A stretch of DNA of 64,000 nt from a bacterium (GTDB taxonomy: Bacteria; Planctomycetota; Planctomycetia; Kolteriales; Kolteriaceae): NCBI GenBank assembly GCA_019753235.1, contig JAIELF010000031.1:1-64000 (forward strand), read 5' to 3'. The notes beneath the pieces are model-generated. The model did not search any database, had not been told where the DNA came from, and saw only the letters and a list, made by a program, of their open reading frames with translations. The translations under genes were made by a program, and so were the position numbers. The stretch's first letter is position 1. Every line of letters begins with the position of its first letter. Of this stretch, positions 18,592 to 26,482 are shown piece by piece.

Positions 18592-19236
18592 ATGAAGCGA
18601 GTGAACGACGGAACCGAGGAAACTCCAGTGGCCGAGATTGCTGCTAACACCAGAGATCGGATCATCGAAGAGGCGGAGTATCTGATCCAGACCCGTGGGT
18701 ACGATTCCTTCAGCTTTGCTCATCTCGAAGAGAGAATTGGCATCCGCAAGGCTAGCATTCATCATCATTTCCCGTCGAAGACGGATCTCGGGCTCGAAAT
18801 CGTCAAAAGATTCCGCGCCAACTGCCAAGGGGCGTTCGACCAGCTCGACAGGGAATGTTCTGATCCGATCGATCGGCTCAAGGCGTATGCCGGCCTCTTT
18901 ATCCAGGCGATCGAGAACGGAGGAAGAATGTGTCTCTGCGGAATCTTGGCGGCGGGCTTCTCGACGCTTCCGACTCCGCTTCTTAAGCAACTCCGGTCGG
19001 CTGCTCTTGAGCACGAGAATTGGCTGTCGAAAACCTTTCAAGAGGGACTCGAAACGAAGAGGATTCAGCCGCGCGGGGATGCCGACAGTCTGGCGCAACG
19101 ATTCTTCTCGTCGTTGGAGGGTGCCATGCTTCTCTCTCGCATGAATGGTGGAAGCAAGAAGTTCAAGGTGCTCGTTGCCGAATTGCTCGGTGACCTGCCG
19201 GCGGCGCCCCCGAGACGCCCAAAGAGCAAAGCATGA
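18592..19236 (+). CDS. TetR family transcriptional regulator
   Basis: This 214-residue regulator has an N-terminal TetR helix-turn-helix (about 20-65, including FSFAHLEERIGIRKASIHHH and FPSKTDL) and a C-terminal ligand-sensing helical domain. The C-terminal half contains GRMCLCGILAAGF, two cysteines three positions apart, which could respond to electrophiles or oxidants; this is inference. It is divergent from the redoxin and reads toward the methionine-rich lipoprotein and molybdoenzyme genes, so any of these may be its targets. No clear Shine-Dalgarno precedes ATG 18592. The ligand and operator are unknown. Confidence 0.88.
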   Translation: MKRVNDGTEETPVAEIAANTRDRIIEEAEYLIQTRGYDSFSFAHLEERIGIRKASIHHHFPSKTDLGLEIVKRFRANCQGAFDQLDRECSDPIDRLKAYAGLFIQAIENGGRMCLCGILAAGFSTLPTPLLKQLRSAALEHENWLSKTFQEGLETKRIQPRGDADSLAQRFFSSLEGAMLLSRMNGGSKKFKVLVAELLGDLPAAPPRRPKSKA

Positions 19237-19298
19237 CGGGATCAGTCGATGGCGAACGTCATCACTTTCCCAATCCATCTGGTTTTTCCCAAGGAGAA

Positions 19299-19366
19299 AC
19301 AAATTTGTGATTTTGTACTCGCCGACTGCCGACCTTCCATCATAACCTATCTACTAGTTGGAAGGT
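19299..19366 (+). promoter_or_regulatory. Palindromic sites upstream of the Met-rich lipoprotein
   Basis: Two symmetric elements lie between tetR and the next gene: a 10-base palindrome ACAAATTTGT (19299-19308) and an 8-bp inverted repeat ACCTTCCA/TGGAAGGT (19332-19339 and 19359-19366) with a 19-base spacer. Either could be an operator. The second could also be a weak tetR terminator. Confidence 0.3.
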
Positions 19367-19441
19367 AGTGCCGACAGGCCTCTCCGAGGGAGGAGGGATT
19401 CCTTTCGTCACGCGAGTTACTTGTTCAGAACGGAGTTCTCC

Positions 19442-19705
19442 ATGAAGCGTTTTCTCTCGGGCTCGCTGCTTGGCATGGTGCTGGTGGGGGCTTTGAGTCT
19501 ATCGGTCGGCTGCGCCAAACCGGAAGCGTCAGCCGATAAGATGGCTGGCGATAAGATGGCTGGCGATAAGATGGCTGGCGATAAGATGGCTGGCGATAAG
19601 ATGGCTGGCGATAAGATGGCCGGTGATAAGATGGCCGGTGATAAGATGGCCGGTGATAAGATGGAAGGCGACAAAATGGAAGGGGACAAGATGGAAAAGA
19701 AGTAG
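19442..19705 (+). CDS. Methionine-rich pentapeptide-repeat lipoprotein (MrpX-like)
   Basis: This 87-residue exported protein starts with a signal peptide ending LSLSVGC; the Cys gives a near-canonical lipobox. The mature part is almost entirely eleven repeats: eight DKMAG, two DKMEG and a final DKMEKK. Each repeat carries one methionine and a Lys-Asp pair, so the mature chain is disordered, charged and about one-fifth methionine. This resembles the pentapeptide MXKDX proteins and the MrpX peptide, whose methionines act as sacrificial scavengers of hypochlorite with repair by a YedY-type reductase. The next two genes encode a cytochrome b and a YedY-like molybdoenzyme. ATG 19442 follows an ACGGAG site. 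The role is inferred from composition and neighbours. Confidence 0.78.
   Translation: MKRFLSGSLLGMVLVGALSLSVGCAKPEASADKMAGDKMAGDKMAGDKMAGDKMAGDKMAGDKMAGDKMAGDKMEGDKMEGDKMEKK
19535..19699 (+). repeat. Eleven tandem 15-bp repeats inside the lipoprotein gene
   Basis: The array has 11 in-frame 15-bp units. Units 1-5 are identical (GATAAGATGGCTGGC), units 6-8 are identical with GCC-GGT in the last two codons, and units 9-11 diverge toward GAA codons. The block structure suggests recent duplication of whole units. Copy-number change would keep the frame. Confidence 0.95.
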
Positions 19706-19825
19706 CCTCCAAGGTTATCTTCTTTGACGTCGACTTCCCGCGCGCTGGGGCGGCTCGTGCGTAACTGCCCCACGCATCGCCTTGTGGATGACCTTGTGAA
19801 ATAACTTTCTGATCGGGACGGGCTT

Positions 19826-20491
19826 ATGGCTTGGCAACTCATTCGCAAGCATTCGTTGCCGACAAGAGTCTTTCACTGGATCAATGTAGTTGTCTTATCC
19901 ATCATGATCTGGAGCGGGATCCTGATCTATTGGGCTCATGATGTCTACAAGATCGAGATTCTCGGTATCACGCTCTTCTCCTTTTTTCCCACCTGGTTTT
20001 ATGAGAACCCCCTCTGGTCCCTTGACCATCGACTAGCCCAGGGGATGGCTTGGCACTTCGCCTTTGCATGGATCTTCGCGATCAATGGCATTCTCTATTT
20101 CATACATTGGTGCTGGAGCGGCGAATGGCGAGAAATGGTTCCGACACTTCGCTCATTCCCTGATGCGTTTCAAGTGGTCCTTCACGATCTGGGAATTCGC
20201 AAAGAGCCTCTTCCCCCGGGCAAATTTAACGCCGCCCAGAAGTTCGCCTATTGTGGGGTCATCCTGATGGGACTGGGCTCGCTCCTCACCGGGCTGGCGA
20301 TCTACAAACCGACGCAGTGGGCCGGGCTCGTTACATTGATGGGAGGATATCCCACCGCCCGACTCGTTCATTTTGCCCTAACGATCGGCTACGTCGGTTT
20401 TGTTTTCATTCATCTGTCGCAAGTCGCCCGCGCTGGTTGGAATAACTTTCGCTCGATGGTGATCGGCGTTGAACTTGTCCCCAAGGATTGA
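19826..20491 (+). CDS. Cytochrome b561-type membrane subunit
   Basis: This 221-residue membrane protein has about four hydrophobic helices. Histidines suited to haem b binding lie in RKHSLPTRVFHWINVV (helix 1), HRLAQGMAWHF, YFIHWCW and ARLVHFALTIGYVGFVFIH (last helix). It belongs to the b561/Ni-Fe-hydrogenase cytochrome b superfamily. It ends six bases before the molybdoenzyme gene, so it should deliver quinol electrons to that enzyme, in the role that YedZ/MsrQ plays for YedY/MsrP. ATG 19826 follows a GGGACGGG stretch. It could equally receive electrons if the enzyme oxidises its substrate. Confidence 0.88.
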   Translation: MAWQLIRKHSLPTRVFHWINVVVLSIMIWSGILIYWAHDVYKIEILGITLFSFFPTWFYENPLWSLDHRLAQGMAWHFAFAWIFAINGILYFIHWCWSGEWREMVPTLRSFPDAFQVVLHDLGIRKEPLPPGKFNAAQKFAYCGVILMGLGSLLTGLAIYKPTQWAGLVTLMGGYPTARLVHFALTIGYVGFVFIHLSQVARAGWNNFRSMVIGVELVPKD

Positions 20492-20497
20492 TCCAGC

Positions 20498-21280
20498 ATG
20501 AATCCCCCAAAACATTTGGCCGAACCCCTCGATGAAGAGACTCGCCGGGATCTGGCGAGGAAGTCACGGCGTGGCTTTGCCCTTTGGATAGGTGGTCTCG
20601 TCACGGGTGTTGCGGGCATTCGATGGTTGGCAACTCAGTCGAACGAAGCCGGAATCCCCTGGCCGCTCCGTCGCGTGCTCGAATTCAACGAGCAAGTCGC
20701 CACCAAGCTGATTGGTACACAAGGACGAGCAACCGAGTTTCCGATGAACGCCGCGGGCGAACCTCGGGTCAACGGCCGATTCGGCTTGAAGGAACAGCCG
20801 ATCGATCAGGAAACTTGGCGACTTCGCGTCCAAAATGATGCGGGACGGTCGGCCGAGTTTCGCTTGGCCGACATCCAGAATCTGCCAAGACATGAGCATG
20901 TCACTGAACTCAAGTGCATTGAGGGCTGGAGTCAGATCGTCCACTGGAGCGGGTGTCGACTGAGCGATTTTCTGGACCACACGGGTCTTGCTCGCCAAGG
21001 AGCCGGCCAAGATCTTTTTCCGTACGTTGGCTTGACAACATCCGACGGAGCCTACTACGTCGGACTCGATATGCCCAGCGCCATGCACCCGCAGACCCTG
21101 CTTGCCTACGAGATGAACGGAAAGCCCCTCACGCCCGGCCACGGCGCGCCGTTGCGATTGGTAATCCCCGTCAAGTACGGCATCAAGAACATCAAGGGGA
21201 TCGCGACAATCTCTCTTTCTCAGCAACGTCCGGCCGACTATTGGGCCGAGCGGGGCTACGATTGGTTCGCCGGCTTGTAA
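20498..21280 (+). CDS. Tat-exported molybdopterin oxidoreductase, YedY/MsrP-like
   Basis: This sulfite-oxidase-fold molybdoenzyme has 260 aa. A twin-arginine signal SRRGFALWIGG (residues 23-33) predicts folded export across the membrane, probably left anchored. Cys140 in ELKCIEGWSQIVHWSG is the molybdenum ligand, and VGLDMPSAMHPQTLLAYEMNG, GAPLRLVIPVKYG and IKNIKGI are the conserved cofactor and active-site regions. The closest characterised functions are periplasmic protein methionine sulfoxide reductase (MsrP/YedY) and related sulfite dehydrogenases. The small size, without the sulfite oxidase dimer domain, favours YedY. It follows its cytochrome b by six bases and the Met-rich lipoprotein by one gene. 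Confidence 0.88.
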   Translation: MNPPKHLAEPLDEETRRDLARKSRRGFALWIGGLVTGVAGIRWLATQSNEAGIPWPLRRVLEFNEQVATKLIGTQGRATEFPMNAAGEPRVNGRFGLKEQPIDQETWRLRVQNDAGRSAEFRLADIQNLPRHEHVTELKCIEGWSQIVHWSGCRLSDFLDHTGLARQGAGQDLFPYVGLTTSDGAYYVGLDMPSAMHPQTLLAYEMNGKPLTPGHGAPLRLVIPVKYGIKNIKGIATISLSQQRPADYWAERGYDWFAGL

Positions 21281-21329
21281 CTCTCTCGACCTCCACCATT
21301 TTCTCAAGCCCCATTCGAGCAGTCCCCCC

Positions 21330-21359
21330 TTGCGCCGCCTCCGCCGATGCGGTTACAAT
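21330..21359 (+). promoter_or_regulatory. Possible promoter of the ceramidase-like gene
   Basis: TTGCGC (21330-21335) and TACAAT (21354-21359) are 18 bases apart. A start near 21366 would leave a leader of about 35 bases with GGGGAG before ATG 21401. The -35 match is poor. Confidence 0.35.
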
Positions 21360-21400
21360 CAGCGTGTCGATTTCGCGGATGCATAAGGGGAGACGAATAG

Positions 21401-22771
21401 ATGCGCATCAGAGGGAGTCTATTTCACTGGGGCAACATCATCTTGATGTTAGCGTTCAGCCCAACCATCGATGCCGGCGACCTGCGAGTCGGCGTGGCGG
21501 CGATCGATATCCCTGCGGACGATTCGATGGACATGGCCGGCGGCATCCATTCCTGGAAAGCCCAAGGGGCCGAGGGCAAACTTCGCGCGACCACTCTAGT
21601 CATCACGTTGGGTAACGCAAAACTCGCGATCTGCTCTTGCGATGTCCTCTTCGTTCAGAAGGATTTTGTCGACCCCGCACTCGCAGAGATCGAGCAGAAG
21701 ACCAGTATCCCGGCAGCGCATGTCATGGTCCATGCCACCCACACGCATGCCGCTCCCTCGGCCACGCGAGTTCACGGGTATCAACGAGATGTTCGATTCG
21801 TGGAAGGATTGCGGAAGACGATTGTCGCGTCGGTCGTTCAAGCAGCCGAAGCCGCGAAGAACTCATCACCCTGTCAACTTCGGTTTCGGTTGGGGGAGGA
21901 GTCCAGCGTCGGACAGAATAGTCGAATTCTGCTGGGGGATGGCACGATCTACTGGACCGGTCCGCGCGATGATGCCGTCCGACCTACCGGGCCATTCGAC
22001 CCCGAGCTACCTGTGCTTCGGTTTGAGTTATTGGATGGAAAACCGCTTGGAACGATTTTCAATCACTCGACGCACACAATTGGCGGCAGGCTCCCGATGA
22101 AGCGATCGCCCGCGTTTTACGGACTGGCAGCGCAAGAGTTGGAAGCTGACCAAGGGGGAACGTACCTCTTTCTTCAAGGGGCGTCCGGTTCGACGCACAA
22201 CCTGACATTGAACGCGGATGAAATGGTGATTCGAATCAAGAACGCGATTCGGCGTGCCGAGACGTCGGCGCCTGTTCGATCGGTCGATCATCTTGCCGTC
22301 CTCAAAGAGTCGTTCGATTTTCATGTCCGCTCGTTCGATGAATCGACCGAGGAGCAAGCGGTCTTTCGGTACTGCAGCAAACGCTACAACGATCCCAAAC
22401 TGACCGAAGACGTCGCTTCGGTGTTTCGCACGCAGCGACAAGAGATTGCACCCCATCGTGGCGAGCTTCGCACGACGTCGATCCAAACCATGGTGATCGG
22501 CGATATCGCCATCGTTGCCGTCCCCGCGGAGTTTTTCACGATCCTAGGGCAAGAGATCAAAAGACAAAGTCCCTTCCGCTACACGTACATTTCCGAACTT
22601 TCCAACGATTGGATCGGCTACGTGCCGGACAAAGAGGGTTTTCAACTCGGGGGCTATCAGACGTGGTCGGGGCATCACAGCTACTGCCAACCAGGAACGG
22701 GTGAAAGGATGGTCGCGACGGCGGTCGAGCAATTGCGGCGACTGTACTCGCAGACTCAGGAGAAGAAATGA
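21401..22771 (+). CDS. Secreted neutral/alkaline ceramidase-like protein
   Basis: This 456-residue protein has a signal peptide (to about residue 25, ending PTIDAGD) and the N-terminal fold of neutral/alkaline non-lysosomal ceramidases. Diagnostic motifs are the start LRVGVAAIDIPADD, the zinc-site HATHTHAAPSA and NHSTHTIGG. It is shorter than true ceramidases (650-750 aa) and lacks their C-terminal domain, which is common in planctomycetes, where the substrate is unproven. Amide or ester hydrolysis of a lipid or sugar conjugate is the family expectation. Its TGA overlaps the ATG of the downstream CxxCH protein by four bases, so both are probably made together. Confidence 0.82.
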   Translation: MRIRGSLFHWGNIILMLAFSPTIDAGDLRVGVAAIDIPADDSMDMAGGIHSWKAQGAEGKLRATTLVITLGNAKLAICSCDVLFVQKDFVDPALAEIEQKTSIPAAHVMVHATHTHAAPSATRVHGYQRDVRFVEGLRKTIVASVVQAAEAAKNSSPCQLRFRLGEESSVGQNSRILLGDGTIYWTGPRDDAVRPTGPFDPELPVLRFELLDGKPLGTIFNHSTHTIGGRLPMKRSPAFYGLAAQELEADQGGTYLFLQGASGSTHNLTLNADEMVIRIKNAIRRAETSAPVRSVDHLAVLKESFDFHVRSFDESTEEQAVFRYCSKRYNDPKLTEDVASVFRTQRQEIAPHRGELRTTSIQTMVIGDIAIVAVPAEFFTILGQEIKRQSPFRYTYISELSNDWIGYVPDKEGFQLGGYQTWSGHHSYCQPGTGERMVATAVEQLRRLYSQTQEKK

Positions 22772-25614
22772 AGCCTCTCGTCGCGGGACTTTGGGTTTGT
22801 CTGCTGTTTCATCCCTTTGCTCTGTGGGGAGAGGATGCAGCACCCGCCCCGCTCTCTCCTCAGGACTCCATGAAGCTGATGGAGATCTCGCCTGGCTACA
22901 TGGTTGAGCTCATCGCTGCCGAGCCCGATGTTGTCGACCCCGTCGCCTTCACCTGGGATGCGAACGGTCAGCTCTTCGTGGCCGAGATGGGTGACTATCC
23001 TGTTAATCCCGGCGGCGGGCGCATCAAGATGCTGATCGATCGCGATCATGATGGCCGCGTGGAGGGACATATCCTCTTTGCCGAGGGAATTCCTTTTCCC
23101 AATGGATTACTGGCGTACCGAGGTGGATTGCTGGTGACGGCAGCCCCCGACATTCTCTATCTTCAGGATACCGATGGTGATGGGAAGGCCGAAAAACGGG
23201 AAGTGATCCTTACCGGTTTCGTTGCGGGGAATCAGCAGCTTCGCGTGAATGGTTTGGCATACGGTCTCGATGGTTGGGTTTATGCCGCCAACGGCCGAAA
23301 TGGTGGCATGATCACCTCGCCCAGACGTCCTGATCAACCTCCCGTCAACATTGATCGGCACGATCTCCGCTTCAAGCCGGACACCGGCGAAGTCGAAGCA
23401 GTCGCGGGCTTTTCGCAGTTCGGCAACGCCTTCGATTCCTTCGGAGAGCGCTTCATCAATTGGAACACCATCCCGATTCGACATGTCGTCTTTCCGCTGG
23501 ATGTCACCACTCGACATCCGACATTTCCACCTTCCCATGAGAGTGAAATCCTCGACGATCCTGTTCAACAGAATCGTGTTTTTCCCAAGAGCGCCCGGCC
23601 CGCGACATTCAATCGAGAACCGGCTGGCTACTTCAACGCCAGTTGCGGTCTGTCGATCGAGACGGGCGGAATCTTTCCCGCCGACGATGCTGGGTCGGCC
23701 ATCGTGTGCGAGCCTCTCTTCAACATCGTTCATCGTCGTCATCTCTTGCGCGATGGCGCGACCTTCATCGCGCGCCGGCCTCGCGAGGAGAACGAGCGAG
23801 AGTTTTTGGCCTGCCGAGATTCTTGGTTTCGGCCGGTCTTTACGCAAAGCGGTCCCGACGGCGGAATGTACATTGCCGACTTTTATCGCCAATGGGTCGA
23901 GCATCCCGACTTTGTTCGACCGGAACTTCGCGGCAGCGTTGCCTGGGATGTTGGCAAGGATCGAGGACGCATCTATCGCGTTCGCCCCAGCGAAGCGTCG
24001 CTGCGGCCGATCATTTCGCTTTCGTCCGAGTCGTCGGTGAATCTGCTCTCATCACTAGGGGATGCAAACAGTTGGCGCCGAGACACCGCTCGGCGACTGA
24101 TCCTGGAGCGGAACGATCGAAGCGTGCTTGCTGCCCTTAGTGATCTGTTGCAGCATCATACCGATCCACGGGCACGTCTGCAGGCGCTCAGCATTTTGAA
24201 CCAATGGGATCAACCTACCGAGACACTATTGTTGGCAAAGGATGATCCGCATCCCGCGGTTCGACAATGGTTGATTCGTTTTATTCGTCAACGACCCGAC
24301 GCTGCCCAGCGGATCCTTTCATTATTGCCGACCAAACGGGAGGATTCTCCGATGTCGGCAGCGATCGATTTCGAGTTGGCCCTCGCGGCCGAGCGTTTGG
24401 CGACTCCCGAGAAGTGCTCGGTACTCGAGCGACTCGATACGCAAGACCCTTGGGTTCGGACAGCGATCTTTACCGTTGCCGATGATGCGGCGGCGTCTTT
24501 GTTGGAAAGATATCTTGCACGGACCAAGCAGTTGCCTGATAGCAGATTCATTGAAACCCTCGCGCGAATTGCCGGCCGACGGGAATCGAACCCCGAAGGT
24601 TCTCGGCTTGCAGGAATTCGATTTTCTCCAGATTCGCGAGCGGGGGGAAGTGTGGCGGCGGGATGGCTGACAGGTTTGGCGGAGTCGGGCAAGCGGATCC
24701 CATCCAAGATCGGTGAGAGATCGCTTTCGGAGTGGATCGCCTGGGCTCGTCGAACGCTGGAGAATGAGTCGGCCGAGCCGAATCAGATGACGGATGCACT
24801 GGCGGTGCTTGCGGTCGACTCCTCTGTGGAAACGACGACGTTTCTGACAGAGTTGATGAAGAGATCGCAGCCGCTCGAAGTGACTCAGGCATGTCTCCGT
24901 TCGGTCCGATCTCGAGCGGGTCAAGAGGTGGCGACGGGGCTTCTTGCCGCTTGGCCGGCGGCGAGTCCTTCGCTGAAACGAGATCTGATGGAGTTACTTC
25001 TCGCGCGGCCGGAGCGAATTGCTCCCCTGGTCCAAGCAATTGAGGAGGGGACCGTTCGGGCAAGCGAAATGGAACCCGACGCGAGAACGCGACTGGTCGA
25101 GCGGGTCTCTTCCGATCAAAAGGAACGGGTGACGGAGTTGCTCGGTGGCTCGGCAAATACCGATCGATCGGCGGTGATTGAAAGCGCGAAAGTTACGCTG
25201 CCCGCGGCGGGCGACATGGCCAATGGGAAAGATGTTTTCGTCAAGCATTGTGCCGGCTGCCATCGATCGGGAGATCTCGGCCACCGCGTCGGTCCAGATC
25301 TGGCAGGAATGTCGAGCAAATCGCGAGAGCAACTCCTTGAAGATATTCTCGATCCCAATCGGCAAACATTGCCCGACTTTGTGGCGGTGTCGGTCGTGAC
25401 GAGTGACGGCGTGACGCTGACGGGATTACTCGGAGATGAAACATCCACCACGATCACTCTTCGCCGAGCGGAAGGTGTCGTCGAACAGGTGGCTCGTTCG
25501 CAAGTGGAAGAGTTTCGTGGAACGGGAAAGTCGCTGATGCCCGAGGGTTTCGAGCAATCGCTTTCGCCATCTCAGTTGGCCGACTTGATGGCCTTCCTTC
25601 GCCAGAGACCGTGA
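22768..25614 (+). CDS. Giant PVC-type dehydrogenase/HEAT/CxxCH cytochrome
   Basis: This 948-residue secreted protein has a signal peptide (about 1-22), a sorbosone-dehydrogenase-like beta-propeller (about 35-400, with PDVVDPVAFTWDANGQLFVAEM and SQFGNAFDSFGERFIN), a helical HEAT-like middle (about 410-800), and a C-terminal PVC-type haem domain. The haem site is Cys828-Ala-Gly-Cys831-His832 in FVKHCAGCHRSG, followed by RVGPDLAGM. These proteins are abundant and characteristic in Planctomycetota; periplasmic oxidation of sugars or polyols with transfer to the haem is supposed but not shown. It is coupled to the ceramidase-like gene. The paralogue at 55866 has the same order of domains. Confidence 0.87.
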   Translation: MKPLVAGLWVCLLFHPFALWGEDAAPAPLSPQDSMKLMEISPGYMVELIAAEPDVVDPVAFTWDANGQLFVAEMGDYPVNPGGGRIKMLIDRDHDGRVEGHILFAEGIPFPNGLLAYRGGLLVTAAPDILYLQDTDGDGKAEKREVILTGFVAGNQQLRVNGLAYGLDGWVYAANGRNGGMITSPRRPDQPPVNIDRHDLRFKPDTGEVEAVAGFSQFGNAFDSFGERFINWNTIPIRHVVFPLDVTTRHPTFPPSHESEILDDPVQQNRVFPKSARPATFNREPAGYFNASCGLSIETGGIFPADDAGSAIVCEPLFNIVHRRHLLRDGATFIARRPREENEREFLACRDSWFRPVFTQSGPDGGMYIADFYRQWVEHPDFVRPELRGSVAWDVGKDRGRIYRVRPSEASLRPIISLSSESSVNLLSSLGDANSWRRDTARRLILERNDRSVLAALSDLLQHHTDPRARLQALSILNQWDQPTETLLLAKDDPHPAVRQWLIRFIRQRPDAAQRILSLLPTKREDSPMSAAIDFELALAAERLATPEKCSVLERLDTQDPWVRTAIFTVADDAAASLLERYLARTKQLPDSRFIETLARIAGRRESNPEGSRLAGIRFSPDSRAGGSVAAGWLTGLAESGKRIPSKIGERSLSEWIAWARRTLENESAEPNQMTDALAVLAVDSSVETTTFLTELMKRSQPLEVTQACLRSVRSRAGQEVATGLLAAWPAASPSLKRDLMELLLARPERIAPLVQAIEEGTVRASEMEPDARTRLVERVSSDQKERVTELLGGSANTDRSAVIESAKVTLPAAGDMANGKDVFVKHCAGCHRSGDLGHRVGPDLAGMSSKSREQLLEDILDPNRQTLPDFVAVSVVTSDGVTLTGLLGDETSTTITLRRAEGVVEQVARSQVEEFRGTGKSLMPEGFEQSLSPSQLADLMAFLRQRP

Positions 25615-25672
25615 GGATACTTCGGCTTGCGGACCCTTAACAGACGCGTTGGCCTTTTCGCGAATGTGACGA

Positions 25673-25688
25673 CCGAGGGGGGCCTCGG
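25673..25688. terminator. Possible bidirectional terminator
   Basis: CCGAGG (25673-25678) and CCTCGG (25683-25688) form a 6-bp GC-rich stem with a GGGG loop between two convergent genes. No clear T-tract flanks it on either strand. Confidence 0.35.
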
Positions 25689-25719
25689 CCATGGTCATGA
25701 TCGTTCAAAGCGGGGACTT

Positions 25720-26154
25720 TTAGCCCTTTTTGAGCAGGTCTCGAATCTCGGCCAGGAGAACCTCTTGAGCAGGGGGTGGAGCGGGCTCGGCCGCTTTCTT
25801 CTTCATGATCGTGTTCACGGCCTTGACCAATAAGAAAACCGCGAAGGCGACGATCAGGAACTCAAAAGTCATCTGAATCAAGTTGCCGTACCTGATGCTG
25901 ACGGGCCCTAAGACCTTTTCCACCATCTTCGTGGGGTCCGCCAGATCGGGAACTTCGATCGTCTTCTCGGGAAGGTTAAAGGCGAGATCTTTGAAATCGA
26001 TCCCGCCGATAATGTAACCGATCGGAGGCATGATGACATCATTCACGACCGAGTTCACGATCTTTCCGAAGGCGGCCCCCATGATCACGCCAACCGCCAG
26101 ATCGACGACGTTGCCTCGCCCGATGAACTCTTTGAACTCTTGAAACATTCCCAT
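25720..26154 (-). CDS. mscL: Large-conductance mechanosensitive channel MscL
   Basis: This 144-residue emergency release channel opens under membrane tension. The N-terminus [28 protein letters not shown], the first pore helix with G-x-x-x-G packing, and the second helix [19 protein letters not shown] are standard, followed by a charged KKKAAEP linker and the C-terminal helix [17 protein letters not shown] 26154 (MGMFQEF) has AAGGA seven bases upstream; the next ATG at 26148 is nearer the E. coli start but its spacing is poorer. The periplasmic loop is a little longer than in E. coli. It stands alone, facing the CxxCH gene. Confidence 0.96.
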   Translation of the reverse strand: MGMFQEFKEFIGRGNVVDLAVGVIMGAAFGKIVNSVVNDVIMPPIGYIIGGIDFKDLAFNLPEKTIEVPDLADPTKMVEKVLGPVSIRYGNLIQMTFEFLIVAFAVFLLVKAVNTIMKKKAAEPAPPPAQEVLLAEIRDLLKKG

Positions 26155-26482
26155 GAGTTGGTCCTTCGTGTGAGCGTTCTTTTGAAGAGAACGAGTCGGC
26201 AAACAGCCTGACGACTCGCCTTTCTCAGCGTCAGTCTGGCGACATGCATTCGAAGCGACAAGATAGATTCAGAAATTCGTTCGGGTTTGCGATTCGACGA
26301 CGTGGCAACATCGCTTTTGCCCATGCGGGATCCATCGCCGACCAATGCGAGACATGATTCAAGCGTTCGACAGTGGCCGCTTTATCCGAAAGGAAGAGCC
26401 GATTGGGCAGTTGGATTAACAAAGGGACCAAGGATGTTCCTTGGTCCCTTTGTCGCTTAGGGTAATCTTCCAGCTATTCGCG
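26155..26482. other. Spacer between metK and mscL
   Basis: This 328-base spacer separates two minus-strand genes. Apart from the long hairpin next to metK (26419-26453) I see nothing coding or RNA-like. The mscL promoter should lie at about 26170-26300 but no clear hexamers were found. Confidence 0.5.
26419..26453 (-). terminator. Strong hairpin terminator after metK
   Basis: A perfect 16-bp inverted repeat (26419-26434 with 26438-26453, arms starting ACAAAGGGACC and TCCTTGGTCCC) has a 3-base TGT loop. It lies 29 bases past the metK stop. There is no T-run after either arm, so it may act as an mRNA 3'-end stabiliser or with Rho rather than as a classic intrinsic terminator. Confidence 0.75.

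Noticed and set aside
19417..19848. Minus-strand frame with ILSPA repeats opposite the Met-rich gene
   Set aside because: It is the reverse reading of the 15-bp repeat, which is open in several frames because the unit is a multiple of three. The plus frame has the signal peptide and Shine-Dalgarno.
24570..24600. tRNA T-arm-like GGGAATCGAACCCC
   Set aside because: It lies in the middle of a long intact coding frame (around RRESNPEG) and no acceptor or anticodon stem can be folded around it.
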